From positions 2,666,001 to 2,730,000 of the forward strand of contig JAGGNK010003335.1 in the NCBI GenBank assembly GCA_017590115.1: a stretch of DNA of 64,000 nt, written 5' to 3'. The stretch's first letter is position 1, and every line of letters begins with the position of its first letter. Positions 23,489 to 38,360 of this stretch are shown in pieces. Both the position numbers and the translations under genes were made by a program. Below the pieces are notes generated by a model. It made no database searches, was not told the origin of the DNA, and saw nothing but the letters and a program-made list of their open reading frames with translations. The stretch is from Montifringilla adamsi (Eukaryota; Chordata; Aves; Passeriformes; Passeridae).

Positions 23489-26400
23489 AGGAAACAACTG
23501 AACTTCTCCACACCTCAGAAAAACAAAACATGAAGAATTTTTGGTTTGCTTCTTACCTTATAAAAAATGCAGTCACTTTGTCCTGATCAAGAAGCAGCTG
23601 ACAAGACACAGGCCATTTCAAAGTTTCTACAGATATTTTGAAATGTCCTGAATTCTGAAGGAGGCAAGGCTTAAAACCAGATTTGGATGGAGTAGCTTGT
23701 CTGATTGTTGTCAGAACCTACCCCTTAGTTTTGAGCATCTTGGATTTCATTCTTCCCTAAAAAATAATTCTTCACCCATCTAATTGTAGGAAAAAAACTT
23801 GGGAAAGTAAAACTAATGGAATGACCTCTGCTGACTCCCACTTTTGGTTGGAGCCCTCATTAAGGGAACAGTACACAGAAACACACTATTCTCTTCTTTC
23901 CCTATTTGAGCTCTGTTCATTTATAAGAAAAAAACCCACTTTATTGTCATGCCTACACACATTGTAAAATATGGTTCCAAAGATCTTACAATCCCAACAT
24001 AAGGAAGTCAACTGCTCTCACACTGCAGGAAACTAACAGACATCCTACATTATAAGGTGAAAAGAGAGCAGCTTCAAATGAAAGGAATCAAACCCATGGC
24101 TGCTGGTGAGGTGTGCATGTCTGCAGGCACGACTATGCTATTCCTGTCTCTAAATAATAGCTAAAGAAATACAACTAAGTGTTGTGCTAAAGTCACAGTT
24201 TCTGCTATTTCATCACAAGAGTGCTCTATTAGTGAACATCTTCTGTTCTTCAGAGCCACAGAATATAACCATATGACCCTGTCCTAGACTGCAGTGAAAC
24301 ATACAGAAAGATGATTGGTGTTTCAAGAATTATTTTTTTTTGCTACAAACAAATCCTCTGTGAAAAAGTTACTCTACAGCAGGAGCATAGAGAATTAGAA
24401 GATGAGAAAATACAGAAATGTATGGAACTAGGCAGTGATTCTCTTAAAAATAACTAATAAGTAATTAGTTTTAAGAAAAAATAAACAAAAAGCAGTGTTG
24501 TTCAAAACTCTGTGTGTTAGGGGAGTCTGCAGGAAGCCTGCTGGAGGTGAGAACTGCCTGGTAGATGGGACTGCAAGTTTAAGCACCTTAATACTGGGTT
24601 GTCAGAGGTGGAAAAGAAAGTATTATGTCACAATTTTCAGATATCTAAATTTAGAAAGTTTCTAAAGCTGTCAGTTATCACCCTGTTTTTTGATGCGGCA
24701 CGCTGGATTCTGGGTTCTCAAATGTATCTCTACCAGTTTACATAAATGCTTTTAAAACAGAAGTTATCAGTGCATGAAGGACAGTGAATCCCACTGACTT
24801 CTAGTTACCTGGAAGTACAAGGCTGGATAAGAATAAATTTGGAACTTTCTCAAAATTCAGGAAGCAAGGGAGAAAGATAAAAGTGAAGTACATTTGTGTT
24901 CTCAAAGACACGCACAGAGTCCCCCAGAACAGTGAATTTACCTCTTGCAAATGCACTGCCCAACACTCCTGCATAAGAGCAGTCTCTGATGTCACTGTTA
25001 ATGCAAGCCAAGCATTCAGACAGCTGTGCTAACAAGCCCATTAAAAAATAATTTCCCAGACTTCTCACTGAAACATGCGAGTCCCAAGGAGTAAAAATGA
25101 CGCAATTTGTAATGCAGACCAGTAATTACAACTCCAGTGGTTTACCACTCTAATAAATACAAAGTGCTAAGCAGTGCTAATTCTGGACTTACTCATTCAA
25201 TTTCTCCCTTCACCCCAATCCACTGCAAACAAGTCTGAGATCAATACTAACAAAACTGTCTTTGTGGTATCAGGTTCAGTTCTGCTGATGTACTATTATA
25301 TCTTAATTTTCCTGGACATAAAATCCAACATAATTAGACATACTCTGGAGAAATTGTTTCATTTATTCCCTTACTGTCATTAGTATTGAGATCATTGGGG
25401 GGAAAAAGGAACAGTAACCTGCACAGCAGTGCAGCAAACAATTTACCATGGTTGCCTTCTAGCAATGTCATTTATTATTGTTTGAGACAGCTCAAGCCAG
25501 TTCATACCAGTTAAAACACTTCAGCTGACCTAAAAATTATATTCTTTCAGGGCTTTCACTTGAAAGAAAAACTGAACAAAAATCAAAACCTCTTTCAATT
25601 CAATAATTACTATGTGTATTTTCCATACAGCAATAACAGAACTATGTATTCTTTCATGGAAATCACTTTAGTAAGCATTTATTATATAACATTAATCAGT
25701 AACCCAGTTTTCTGTTAATAACGTAAAAATTGGTAATACAAACCCCACCAGTTGATATTACCCTTTTATTTTCTTGTGCTTATCATTGTAAATAACATGA
25801 TTCACATTTTCTGAAATGCTTCATATTATAGCAGAACATTTGAAATAATCCATTTGGAAAGCAGTAGCAAAAAGATTTTGATTTATGTCAGAGAGGCTGC
25901 CCATTTTTCAGAAAAAAAATGATAGAACTCTTCTAGTAAACCTAATAAAAGACTATTATGAATGACTGGTAGAACAAAAAGCTTGTTTTTCATGTTACAG
26001 TCAAAAGGCATTATTAACCTGACAGTAAAAGATTTTAGTTCCTAATTTTTTCTATTATTTCTGACCTCCGGAAGAAGTGCCCCTTTGGCAGGGACAGCTG
26101 AAAAGCCTGAGGACAAAACCATCTTTCTTCAGAGGCCAAAGCAAAGTTTGGCCATCTTCACAATGTAATTCGAAAAGAAATCAGAGAGAGTCCACTTGAG
26201 TAAAACATTTTACCCATTTTGTTTTGCTGCATATACACATAATTTTTTTTTTTTTCAGATTTTCCTTAGTCTCTCCAAAGAAAAGCACAGGAAATACCAC
26301 CAAGAATTTACTCTTGATGAATTCTGGTATGGTTTGTGCACATGCAGCCCGTAATAGTTAGGCAATTCTTGGCTGGATCAATCAATCTTTCCATTTTATG

Positions 26401-29400
26401 GAAACAAGAATCTTCCAGCACAGGTACAGGCTCAGAGAGAGGGGGGAAGGGAGGTTAGGGATGTAAATAGCTTGCCTTTCTCAATCGCCTCCTGTAAATT
26501 CCCTAGTGGCTCACAAGACTCCCCCAGGCCAACAGAGCAGAGAATTTTATGTTCTTGCTTCATTTTTTTCTATTAAATGCAAATAAAACTATTGAACTTT
26601 CTTTGTATAAAGAAAGCTAAGAGTGTAAATATTTGAAGGAATGTGGAAAAAAAACCCCGCATGGTTATCAGTAAAATAGACTTTAAAATACATGACACTG
26701 TACCAGTTGGGACAATAACATGTCTACCATTGTGACCAGACTTTAAATGGAAAATTCCATAGGACTGAGGACTCTACCTTGTGGCATGTGAAGGCAAAAT
26801 AAAGCTAAATGCTAAGCACAGCCCCACAGACTCAACAGACAGGATGCTCAGAATCCCTGACTGCCCAAACCTGTACAAGCTAAGACTGAATCAGCAGGTT
26901 ACAGGGAAGCTGGAGGCTGCAGTCACCACCCAGGGCTTATCCACACTCACACCTGGCAACTTTGGCTCTTGGGCTCTCAGTGCTGCAGAGCAGGGTAAGG
27001 TCTGAGACCTGCTCAGTCATTAACACCCAACCAAGTCCAGAAGCATCCCTTGGATGCTTTATTGTATCAAAGTCAACAGACTTTGGATGCCTCAGGTTTA
27101 GAGGACTTAGAGCAGCACAGCCCCATTTTTCTAAAAGCTTCCTTCATTTAATAAAATCACAGTATTTTGTCACTGGAAAGAATTCTGGTAATGATCAAGC
27201 ATTTCTTCCAGGCCTGCATTAGACTTAATGTCATGATCAACCTTGACCTTATATCTTGAAATAAAATTTACCTAAACATACCGATGTTAGATGTTGTAAC
27301 CTAAATCATCTTCACTGTCTTACCTCTCAAATGACAATGGCAGTTTTCAGAGTGAGTACACACTTGGAAGAATGTAGTTTATCAATTACTGCTATTTAAA
27401 AGCATCAATTAATATATGAAAAACAACATTTAGGTATTAGGCGCTACAGTGATGGGGCTGCTATCAGCAACCTTTTGTCTTCAGTGTATCTTAGTAAATA
27501 AACTCGGAATCAACTAAATTCATGATTTGCATGACAGTGGACTAAGCAAAAACAAATCAATCACTCCCACAGGATTAAGCAGAGCTTCAGGCTGACCAAG
27601 GTTGCTTACCTTTGAGAATAAACTATTTTCTAGAAGAGTCAGTCTCAAAGACTTTGAACAAGCAAGTTGCTTTCAACTTAATGAAAGAAAGGTTTACATT
27701 TTATTGGATTTGTGTTTGCTGTCTAATGTGGTAACAATGAAGCATAACTAAACATTTGAATGAAATTAAATAGAAGGCATCTTTGATTTCAGAAAGTCAA
27801 CTCAAGTGCAATTTTACTTTGAGGCAGAGGTACAATGTGGAGTGCATGCCCTCATAAAGGCTTTTAGAAGATCCATATTAGGTTGGTTTTTGCTAGTTGT
27901 AAGCTTCTACTTTTCAGCTTCTGGGTTATTCTTTTTTGAATGTGTGACGTAAAAATCACTGGGAGTGACAGCATTTCCCCACTGCCAGGATTCTTCCAAA
28001 TGTTTGGAACACTAGAAATACTTCTGCTGAAAACAGCAAATGCCAAGTGTCAGTGGTACCAGAAACTACATCATATATATCGTATATATATCATATTCCC
28101 ATGATATTCTAAATCTACACATAGATATTTACCTGTGTGTGCTAATATGCACCAATGTAAATGAAAACCTGCACTAAGTATACCCTAAACCATTCATTTC
28201 ATGGTTACAGAATTTCAGTTTGTAAAACAAGTTTTTTACAATCTTGTTTGTAAACTTGAAGTCACATTACAGGATCTTCCTTCTTCACTTGAACCTTCTG
28301 CAGGTGAAAGTACAAACACAAAATATTTCACCTGTTTTTCTCACCAGCTATCATGCACTGCTGTGTATCCAGTGCTAAAACAAGCATTTTAGAGAGGCAC
28401 TGTAGTTATAAACTGGACCTTTTCTCCCATTTTAAAACAAGCCATAAACACTTACTTAGAAAATTCAACAAAATCAGCTTGCACACAATTCACACAGTAG
28501 CTCTAATGTCAGTGAAGCAGCCTTCTCCTACCTAAAAATATTCTTTTCGTTTATATAACACATACTTAAGTTATTCAAATTCCTCTTGCAAACTTAACTT
28601 GAAATGCAAGTCTTTACTTGAAGGTGAACAAGTAAATAGCTCAACCATGATTCCATATTCATTTAACAGCATAGGTACTTTTGCTAGCCAGACACTGTCT
28701 TCAGAGAAATCCTTAGAGGGTTTCTAAACATTCCTCAATTCATCGGCCTTTATCATTCTAACAAAACCATATTTGATTCATCTCAGATGTTAACCAGGCC
28801 AAATCTGATTCATTCACAAACAGCTGGTGCTTCCATGCTTTTCCATTTTCTTTCAATGATCATATGTCCTGGTGGGAATAATGTCTTAGCCAAATTTCTG
28901 GAATCTTTCTCTTGAACATACATATTCAAAATTTGTATTTCTGTGTGAAAATAGTACTTGGATTCATGCACATCAATTTTCTCATGCTCATACTTTGAAC
29001 TGAGCTATTTTCTAGAATTTATGCTAATGATCTGTAGATGCTGGCAAAGCTTCATTGCTGTCCAGCCCATCACCAGCCTCACTCTAGTAAAAATCCAAAC
29101 AAGGTACTCTGTCTGGCTGTCACAAGGCTGGAACAAGGAATCAGAAAATGGGAACAGACTCTTTAATCTCTGGGGGAGGAAAACTATCATCCTCTGATGT
29201 ATTTGCACAACAGATTGACCAAGGATGAACAAAAACCTCTATATTGTAAAATAGTATAAATAATAGAAGTGATATCTATGTCTGCTTTCAATTTAGAATT
29301 ATTGCAGATATGGAATCTAGAAGAACAGAAAAATCTTTTTTTTTGAGGAAGCCATGACTTTTTCTACAACAGAACAGTAAAAAGCCATTACAGGCAGCCA

Positions 29401-32400
29401 GACTCTACCTTCTCCAGTGCTGGAATTGAATGCTGACATCCTTAACCCAGGTCTGCAAGGCAAATGGTCCTTAGTCATCAATGTGATTTGGAATGATGGA
29501 TTTTTAAATATCCACCTTTGTGAGCAACTAAGGCTTTAATCCATATTAACAAATCAATTGTTGCAGCAGCTAGTAGCTGAGGTTCCTGCATGTGCACTGT
29601 ATGTACTTCCCATGTCTTATTCTGGGATGCATTCATCCTTGTGCTCTGCCACCACCCCTAAATAAACATCTGAGAAGTACACCAGGGGCCGGTTATCTGC
29701 TGGACGTTTCTTTTACGGGCTGGGATGCACTTTGTGCCCCCACAAAAAGAATTTTCATCATTTGTTTCCTTTGAAAAAAAGCAACTTTTCACTTCTAAAC
29801 AACTCCTGGATGTGGAGCAGTGAGTGGGGTCAAGGTGGCAAAAGTGAGAGCAGTCAGGGCAAAACCTGCTGTTGTTCTGAACCAACACTGATGAAGAGGA
29901 AGACAGCTTCTATCCAAGTTCTCTGCCAAGTAAACAGAAGCTAAAAATAGGCAGGAAATATATGTGGATTTGTCAATAAGAATAAAAGAGAAGCTGGCAG
30001 AGGAGTTACAGCCATGGGGGGACAGCCTCACCTGGCTGTGAAATGGGCTGCTCCTTTAGCAACTGGTCCCACACTGAACTACTGAAGGAACTCCAGATGT
30101 ATCACATAAGCTAACTTACTGCATTGAATATAACTATATGAAACCACAATTCTCTAAAGTACATTTTTGAAATTACCTTTTAAAAATAAGATTTTGATAC
30201 ATTGTCTCTAAATGGATGAGTTATTTTTAAAAAACTTGAAGAAAATATTTGCTGTAGTATCAGCCAAACTACTGTTAATCCAAAGACCTTTTTAGTAAAT
30301 TTAAGCTTGAAATCACAACTTGAAAATTATATAAAATCCTTTGAAAAGAGTGTTGCTCCTTATTCCATTCATCTGTATTCATGTTTATGAACATAAATCA
30401 GGACTAGGAGAATGAGCACTAGTTCAGTTGTTAATACTTTTTTCACCCTTGATGAGCCAATGAGCTTTAATAGGCTACAATCAATTTAAATGTTACTCTA
30501 TATCTCCATCCAGGTACGTTTTTTAAAATTTTCTTTTTGAGTTAACTAAATCATGGGGATGAGTGCATTTTTAATATGCCTAAGGATAAATTAACATGAT
30601 GGTTTTGAGACCTGCAACAGTGATCCCACGTAAGGAAATTGAGAAGATATGAAACATACTGGCTCAAAAGAGAGTTTCATTTCTTCACAAGAAACCTCCA
30701 AAAGTAAATTCTCCCTCAGTTGCTTTCCAGCATGATAGGGTAGATGCCAATTCCAACTTCATCAGCATTATACCCTGCAAACTCCATCATTACATAGTGC
30801 AGCTGCGCTGCAGCTCTCCTCTGTCCTTATTTCCATGTATTATAAAGACAAATATGCAGATAGGGAACTGATCTTGGAAATACTCTCTGAAGTTTCCAGT
30901 CAGCTTCTAGGTATTATTTTACAGAAGGTATCTGAACTAAATTGACAGTAGTGAACAGGAGCAATTCAAATGTACAGGTTTGCAGGTAGGGTACCTGTGA
31001 GTGCATGACACTGCTGGCTGGCTTCCTGCAGAACAGCGTGGTGCAGTGCTCTGACACTGAGACAAACAGCAAACTCACAACAAATGCAAGGGCTGAAGCA
31101 GAAAAATTGCTACAAATTCTGAATATCATTAGGAATGAGAAACACAACAATCTTTGGCTCAGAAAGGGATAGATAGAGGCATTTAGAAAATTTAGATGCA
31201 ATAATGAGACTGCACTCCTTTAAATTTAATTCCTCTATGTTTCAAAGGCTGACAGCTCTGGAGAGTTTTCTTTTTTCCCCCTTTTGCTGGTAGTGCTTAC
31301 AATTATTACTAGGCTTTGTACATAATAATAAATTAAAAACTGCAGCAGGTCATATGCATCCAGATGGAAAAGCAATACATTTATGCTACAATCCCTAACA
31401 AGGGATAAGGATCCCTGTTCCCCAGACAGCGGTAAATTTCCCTCAGGAAGTTTATATTTCTCTATGAAATTACTATTTTTCACATCTACAAAGGCCTGTT
31501 CAGTCCAGCCTGAGATATTTGTCTCTATTTTCACATGCCCTGCTCATAAGGAACAGCTGCCAGAATGAAGTTTGCATGAGGTTAATGGCTCAGACTTTGA
31601 CTTCACATTTTTGTGTGCAAGAGTAAGTAAATAAAGCAGCAGGACATTCAGATTTCAAAGATGATAGCCAAATCTGACTTGAATTGCACTACCAGTGCTC
31701 ACTCAAAATCACATTTCATTTTTGCTCAAATGTTGCTATACCAGGTGTATAGTGACCAAATCAACATCTTTCATGCCCGTCCAGCTGGATCCATTTCCAA
31801 AGGCTCCATAAGGTGAAAAATCATGACAGAGCTTCTTATGATCAGTCAAGACACTTTTTCAGGAAACAGGTCTGTGATGATTTAGAAGGTTTTTTAGAGG
31901 TTTTACTGTATAGCAATGACTACAACTCGCTTGTTTGCAAATGTCTCCTCTGCTGCTAATCAGTTTAGTCATTAACCTTCCTAATTTCAAGTGTTGTCAC
32001 CATGAATTCCAAATATTTGAGGAAGCAGTATAATAATGCTTATGCTGCAAGATCATGCTGCACTGTTCACTGTACATGCAATGACCCCACATGGACTGGA
32101 TTCTTACTATCATTTTATTTGCAATATTCCACTGTTACATTATTCAACTTCATATTTTATTTTGATAATTGGCAGTGCAAAAGCTGAAGGGCAAATCTGA
32201 TTTCAGCACAGAAGAGAAATAGCAGTGTGGTAATTATACCAGACATTAGGCATATTTATGATGTTTAGTGGTGGTAGTTCAGACTAAGATCACTTCTGTC
32301 CTTTGGAATGACCCACACAACATAATTCAGAGTTCATGTGCAAGATGAAATTATGTTTATTTTATACTATTATTTCAAAATAGAATAAATTAATAGTGCA

Positions 32401-35400
32401 CTAAGTTAATGCATCCTGATACTCATTTGGGCACATCTGTAGCATGTGCTCTTCCCCCCAGTTCTCACTGGACTTTGTCTCTCTAGAATAAATGTGTACA
32501 TATTCACGTACCTCCCTCTTCTGCTCTAAGGTCACATTGGCAGGGCACTGCTTCTTTCTGGCACTTATCTCCTTGCTCAGTAGGTGGTATTCTTGGTAGT
32601 AATAATTACAAATTGAACATGATATTTATTTTAGTCAGATAAGAAGGCGGATGCCATTGCTCTTAGCAGATATAAGATTCTAGCCCTCCCTTCTCTATCC
32701 CAGCTACCAGTTCTGGCCTGGAATCATGGCAGCCTGTCCTTTTTTGATGTGCTCAGAAAGCTGAAAACAGTATCATGGCAATGAAAATTTAATACTTGCC
32801 TACACTTGAAAGCAGACAAGCCAAACGCCTTAGGAGACTGACTGGGGCTCCTGGCTTCAGGTGCCAGCGGCACATTTCCCTCTGGGTGTTCCTACAGAGT
32901 ACCACAGGGCTGGGTTTAACACCACAGGCTCTCCAGGGATGCACTGCATCAGTGATTTCCCTTCTCCAAGCTTGCCTTGTACCTGTTTTTTGGGAGGGAT
33001 GAGGAGGCTGGTGTGTCCAGGACTGTGTGACTCCTGAGGCACCATGCACAGGGCACAGACCCAGCCAGCACTGCAGCTGGGTGAGGGAAAGCTCAAAGTA
33101 AGGGCAGCAGAAAGGATCATGAGCACAGAGAGGGCCTGGTGAAAAAAACATCCCATGGAATTTCTTCCCCTATTTCTTTCTTTGGCCCAATACAAATTAC
33201 CCAGTCAGCTCCAGGGCAGGCTGAGAGAATTAATTCCCTGAAATTGGCTAATGTATTGCTGGAAAGGACTCAAATGATGTCTTTTTTCACTGTTAAAAAA
33301 GACGGCAGGTATTGAGAGGAACAACTTTGAGAACTCCCAGAAGTCCTCCTTTCTCTCAGGGAATTTGAGAGTAAAATCCTGAAGTTGCCTGGAAGGTAAT
33401 GATTTAGAATTGGGTGCTAAGAGGTGCAGCCTGTTCTAGTTGCCATAAAATATTGATTCACCCCCTTCTTAGGTATAACGCTACAGCCCTAAACTCTGCC
33501 CTTCCCCTCTGTTTTCCTCAATTATGAAGAATGTGTAACTTTGTAGAGTTTTATCTACTAGATGAAAATAAAAAGGATTTGAAAGATGAAAATTGGTTGG
33601 AATTCCTTACTTTGCATCAAACCTAGAGAGTACCAGTTACCTTGAAAAACACTATAAAGACTGAATTAGAAATTGTTTTGAATCAAAAGAGTCTCAACTT
33701 ATAAAGCTTGCTTAAGTTTATAGCTTGGCAAGTAGCACACACATTTTGCTGTTCACTGAGGAAATGTGTCCCCAGAGAATGGGGACATATCCATTGCTTA
33801 GTCCCAATGCTCCTTCCTGAATACTCTTTCTTGCTTGGAAAGGGATTCCAGTGGAAAGCTTAGGAGAGTCTGCAGAAAGGAAAATCTCTCCAGAATTGTA
33901 ATTAGAACAAGAAATTAACTGTCCATTTCAGGTAACTCTGACCTACTGAACTGTATGTTAAAGAACTGTCCATTTGAAGAACCTGTACACACTGAAAATT
34001 CACTTTAAGATGATTGTCTCATTTCAGTGCCATCTCTTTTTCCCTCTGCCAGCACTAATAATACGAAGGCAGAAGAAAAGGCCCCTGCCCTGTCTGCTGC
34101 CTGCCTTCACCTGTGATGAAAGAGCACACAGAGGTGTTCTGTGCCAGGGAAATTCTTACTCCACCCGGTAGCAAGACCCACAGCCTGCAGAAAGTGCAAT
34201 TGCTTTGCTTGCTAGTGCTAAGTGTACTTGTGACAAGCAAAACTCCCCAGAAACTGGGCATAGACATAATCCACAACAATCTGAAAGCTACCTTGACAGG
34301 ACCATCAAGTTTTCTGGAACAGAAAATCCAAACAAAACCAGTCTAAGGCACACATCAGATCAAAGTGCTAAAGGAGGTGCAGTGGGAGGCTGATATGTCT
34401 TGGATGAAGTTTTTTATTTCATTGAGTTTATTCTGTCTCAGGTTCACAAAATCAAACAAACTCACTTCGTATGCATTCATTAATGACAAATATGACAGGT
34501 AAACTTGTCTTGATTGGCCACTGATTTTACTTCTTACTGTTGACACTATTGTTTGGGGAAAACAAACCAACAAAAGACCTCTACACGTGATCAAATGTTA
34601 TTGTGTGAGCTAAACAATGGCATAGATTAGGACTAACCGAAGGCAGGAATTGATTACCTTTAACAGCTTTAGCCAGTTAACAAAAGACAGAGTGCCTTCA
34701 GCTGTGATCTGCTGATTTACAGTTACAAGTACCACCTGAAATATCCATATGTTCACTAAAGCACATAGAAAAAAATAATTCAACCAGCTCTAGTATAAAG
34801 TCTGCCTGCCCTGATATTGTTGAAAATTCATAAAACCCAATTGTGAAGCTGCCGACGCTAATTATCTCCCTCCCCCCACCAAAAAAGAAGACCAAAAAAA
34901 AAAAAAAATGAAAAAAGAAAAAAGGGAAAAGCATAAACAACAACAACATAAAAATAGGATTTAGTGCTGGCAAAGATGCCAAATTGACAAGCAATCACTC
35001 TCCTGGCAGCCAGAGCACAAACAGGTGGATGTAGCTGGAACACACTTGCCCAGTGACAGCTCAGAGTGAACCTGGCACCACACCAGTTATAAGGGCTGGC
35101 AAATCATAGAAGTAAAAACCATCATCTTAAGTCTCTTGACTCCAACCAAATAATCCAATGGAATAAGAAAGGTTAACAAAGTAAAATATGTTGCAGTCCT
35201 GCAGAATGATGCCAGTGCTAAAACAATCACTTATCCTTCCTAAGGCAAGTCAGGAAAGGGGAAATCAACTCTCTCCAGCATCCATGGAATGTTTGTGTTA
35301 ATAAGACCCTCTGTCTGAAAATACCCTCTCTCTTTATTGCCTCAGGAAAAGGCCAACACAAATGAATCCACTGAGATTTTATCAAACCAAGACAGGATTT

Positions 35401-36002
35401 TTTGGGCATTTCCCTGGTTGTTAGTTTTAAATATCAGCTGTCTGTGCTTGATACTGTTCAGTACTGGCCCAAGATGAAACTCTTCCTTTAATTCTAAGCT
35501 AGACATGGTGCTCTCAAAATGTGATTCACCTACAAATCACATGCTGTGCAAAGAAATACAAACCTACATGTGGAAAGGGATTTATGACATGAAATCAAAT
35601 AATTACCAACTAAATAGTTATTTAAATGCCTTAGGGAGGAAAAAGAGGAGTCAAAATAGTTTTATAATGATTTGGAAAAAAGAAGTTGGTCATAATTTTC
35701 CTTTCCTGTTTACCTTCAAGGCATGCTGCGAGGTAGATTTGTTTGGTGTGGCTGCAGCACAGGTTGTTTTGAGATAATGAATTAGCAGAGGATGTTCTGA
35801 TAGATGTTTCAGTTAATATCTATCTGGGCACTCTGTCTCCTGGACAAGTGCCTGAATGCCAAGTTCCATGAAGTTAAACTTTTCGAATTTTATGTTAGCT
35901 AAAAATGCATAACAAGCACATCATTTATAAAGTGATGTTTAAGAGAGACTTCAAAATTATTTTTGTCCCATACTTTCCTCTCTGGTCTTCTTTTCAAAGC
36001 AG
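23489..36002. other. long non-coding stretch
   Basis: No supported gene in 12.5 kb. GC-richer patches without recognisable domains lie at 26780-27005 and 32820-33130, and open frames there are probably fortuitous. A 15-nt A run is at 34894-34908. Exon-like but unconvincing blocks at 26035-26097 (minus) and 31551-31622 (plus) are listed under rejected items. A region at 25410-25530 has conserved-element-like texture but no distinctive motif. Confidence 0.5.
34894..34908. repeat. poly(A) tract, 15 nt
   Basis: A15 sits in an A/G-rich patch (about 34880-34930). It is not attached to a recognisable retrocopy. Confidence 0.9.
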
Positions 36003-36080
36003 ATGTTGCACAGGCACAGCTGAAGGGCCACACTCAGGCCCAATGCAGAGGAGCAACAGGGTCTCAGCAGATGTGAGCTG
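36003..36080 (+). other. candidate exon, 78 nt
   Basis: A long pyrimidine tract (CTTTCCTCTCTGGTCTTC then TTTTCAAAGCAG ending at 36002) precedes a 78-nt block followed by GTAAGCAG at 36081. One frame is open with one base before and two after, starting CCTGTAEGPHSGPMQRSN. The other two frames contain stops. A second donor, GAG before GTAAGG, lies at 36190. Composition is GC-richer than the flanks. No protein is recognised. A non-coding RNA exon or a decoy is equally possible. Confidence 0.2.
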
Positions 36081-36189
36081 GTAAGCAGGGCAGAAATTGC
36101 TGAAATCCAGGGGAACATGGAGGCAGCACAGTAAATACAAGAATGAGCAAAATAGATGCACAAATGCCCCAAAATTGTGAACACCAGAG

Positions 36190-38340
36190 GTAAGGTCAGA
36201 TGCTGTTACAGACTCAAGGGTTTGACTGAAGGAGCAGGCTGCTCTTGTACAGGAGGCCCAGCAAGGAAAGAGTTAAAAATATTAAAAATATGTGGAAGGC
36301 AGAAAAGTACATTTGTACCTCTCAAGAATGGATGGCCATTAGCAAAATTCCTTGCTGTATTTGCCCCATCTGCTGCCGAAACACTGACAAGGCATTGCAG
36401 AAATAGGTTCCTGCACAATCCTGCACGGACACACGAGTTTAGATCTGTCACCAAGTCCTCCAGACCTCAAGAGCAGCACAGCTGCTTTCTCCTTCCCAAT
36501 CTACAACTTAGTGAGAGCTGAGCTCTGTGTGTGTTTGTGCATATACAGAATTTTGTTTATATGTAAATGCCTGAAAAAATTTGGAACTACAACTAGTGAC
36601 ATGTAGAACCCTGATGAAAAAGTATCTGCTTCTGAAAAGTGGGTTTTGATGAATTTTGTATGATCTCTTTAAGGATTCTCTAATGCATATTTCAAAGGAT
36701 GTTTCAATATTGTAAGTTTTAGATCAGCTCGTAACTGATAATTTAGATTTTTCCAAGACTATTCTCCTGCGGTATCTACTTTCCAAACTGAGATTTAAAT
36801 GTATAGTAGTTCTGAATGAAATCACAGGTTGAATATTAGATTACAGCATATAAAACATCACAAAGTCCTTTGTTAATGCTAAATTAAAACCTCAGCTAAG
36901 GGAAACTTACTAAAAGTATCTGGGAATGCCAGAATTAGAGGCCTTTTGTGCTTAGCAGTTTTTCTTGTATGACTTGTTTCTAGTGCCTCTGTATAAAGAA
37001 CGATCAAACATTACCAATGACTTTAGTGCCTAAGATAGGCACAAACTGCAAAGAAATACATTATTTTAAAATAAGATTATTTCTTATGAAAATAATTCCA
37101 GACAATAAATAACTACAAAATTTAGCTATTGTATGGGTGTGTAGTCTTTAACCTCAAAATAGTTACTGGATATTTTAGATAATTTAATATTTTTAGGTAA
37201 GCTCTAGACATTTTACTGCTGTTAAACTCTGTGCTCATAGTTCAGTTTTTCCCTGCCTCAGCCCCAGTGCTGTGTATTCCACGTCAACTCACTTCACCCC
37301 AGTATCAAAAGAGCAATTCCTGCTCCTCCTGCTGCCCTGGCACCGGGAGCAGGGCTGGGAGGCTGCCTCGGCTGCCTGCACAATGAGAGGTTCTGCCGTT
37401 CCCTCGGGATGGGGACATGACCCCTCCTGTGAGGCACCTGGAGGAATCCAGGTGGATCTTCCAGGATAAAACAGCTTTTCCTCTGCCTGCCCACACCAGG
37501 ACACGGCCACAGTGCAACTGCTTGCTGCACAAAGCTCAGGTTCCAATTTCCACAAGTCCTTAGTTCTCACTCGGGCACCAAAACAAATCGTTTCAGGGGG
37601 AGCTGAACTCCCTGGAAAATGGCAGCAAAGGAAGAAACCTTCCTGAGCATGTTAAAAGCTGTTGCACCACCTGAGTTACTGAAAGTGAAGGGGAAGTTAA
37701 GAGCATCGCTGCCTTTTATCCATGTCTTGGTTTGCCATCTTCCAATGTGACAACAAACTGAACAAATATGAACAAAAAGTTCTGGCTAATGTAAAAAAAA
37801 AAACCCCATAAATTAATTTTACATTCTCCTAAGCCCATGTTTACTCCCATCACACTTTATTTCACTGTGCCCAAAGCCTTTATTCTCCAAAAGGCTGAAA
37901 CATGAGCAGCAAAAATGACACATGGTTCAAGACAAAAGGCACCAGGGTGAGCCTGTCCCAGTGTGTGTCTGCAGCAGAGCTCTTGGCTCTGGCACCCACC
38001 CCTATTGCTCAGTCCCTACACATCCGATCCATTAGCTCCATTTGCTGGATTACAGGAGGAGAGCAGAATATCCAATGGAGAGCTGCAGTGCACAAAGAGA
38101 GCTCAGGTCCAGCAGGCTGAGTCTGCTCTAGAGCAGAATCAGTGTCAGTCTCTCACCTTCCTAAGAATCATGTCAGTCACTGCAATTATATATTTTTAAA
38201 ATAAGTGATGTCTATTTTCTCTGTGCTTCTGATGCTGAGAATTTGTCAACTATTTTAATTCATGTTTTAATATGCAGAAAATCAAGATCACAAGTAAATC
38301 ATACATGAATGCAAAAATGTGTTTGTAAACCTTAGTTCCC
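36190..38340. other. non-coding stretch
   Basis: No supported gene. A GC-richer segment at 37260-37580 has about eight CpGs and open frames on both strands, none with a recognisable domain. The remainder is AT-rich. Confidence 0.5.
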
Positions 38341-38360
38341 CTGCCATGATAATTGCCTAA

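Noticed and set aside
26035..26097. Minus-strand block after TTTTGTCCTCAGGCTTTTCAG with a 20-codon frame ending in TAA
   Set aside because: Too short to judge, with no donor and no homologue recognised. It is kept only as a note that the acceptor is strong.
31551..31622. 72-nt exon-like block with a good GTAAGTA donor
   Set aside because: The acceptor ends in ATAAG rather than a strong CAG, and the peptide is unremarkable. Several decoys of equal quality were seen.
32789..33151. Cys/Trp/Pro-rich 120-codon minus-strand frame
   Set aside because: It overlaps another long frame and a plus-strand frame in a GC-richer patch. The composition is typical of a fortuitous ORF and no domain is recognisable.
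34053..34171. Block after CATCTCTTTTTCCCTCTGCCAG with a short open frame ending at 34171
   Set aside because: Only a weak GTAGCA follows, and the competing frames are equally short. No protein is recognised.
36156..36521. 121-codon plus-strand frame
   Set aside because: No recognisable domain. It overlaps an 82-codon frame on the other strand and has no supporting signals except a lone GTAAGG inside it.
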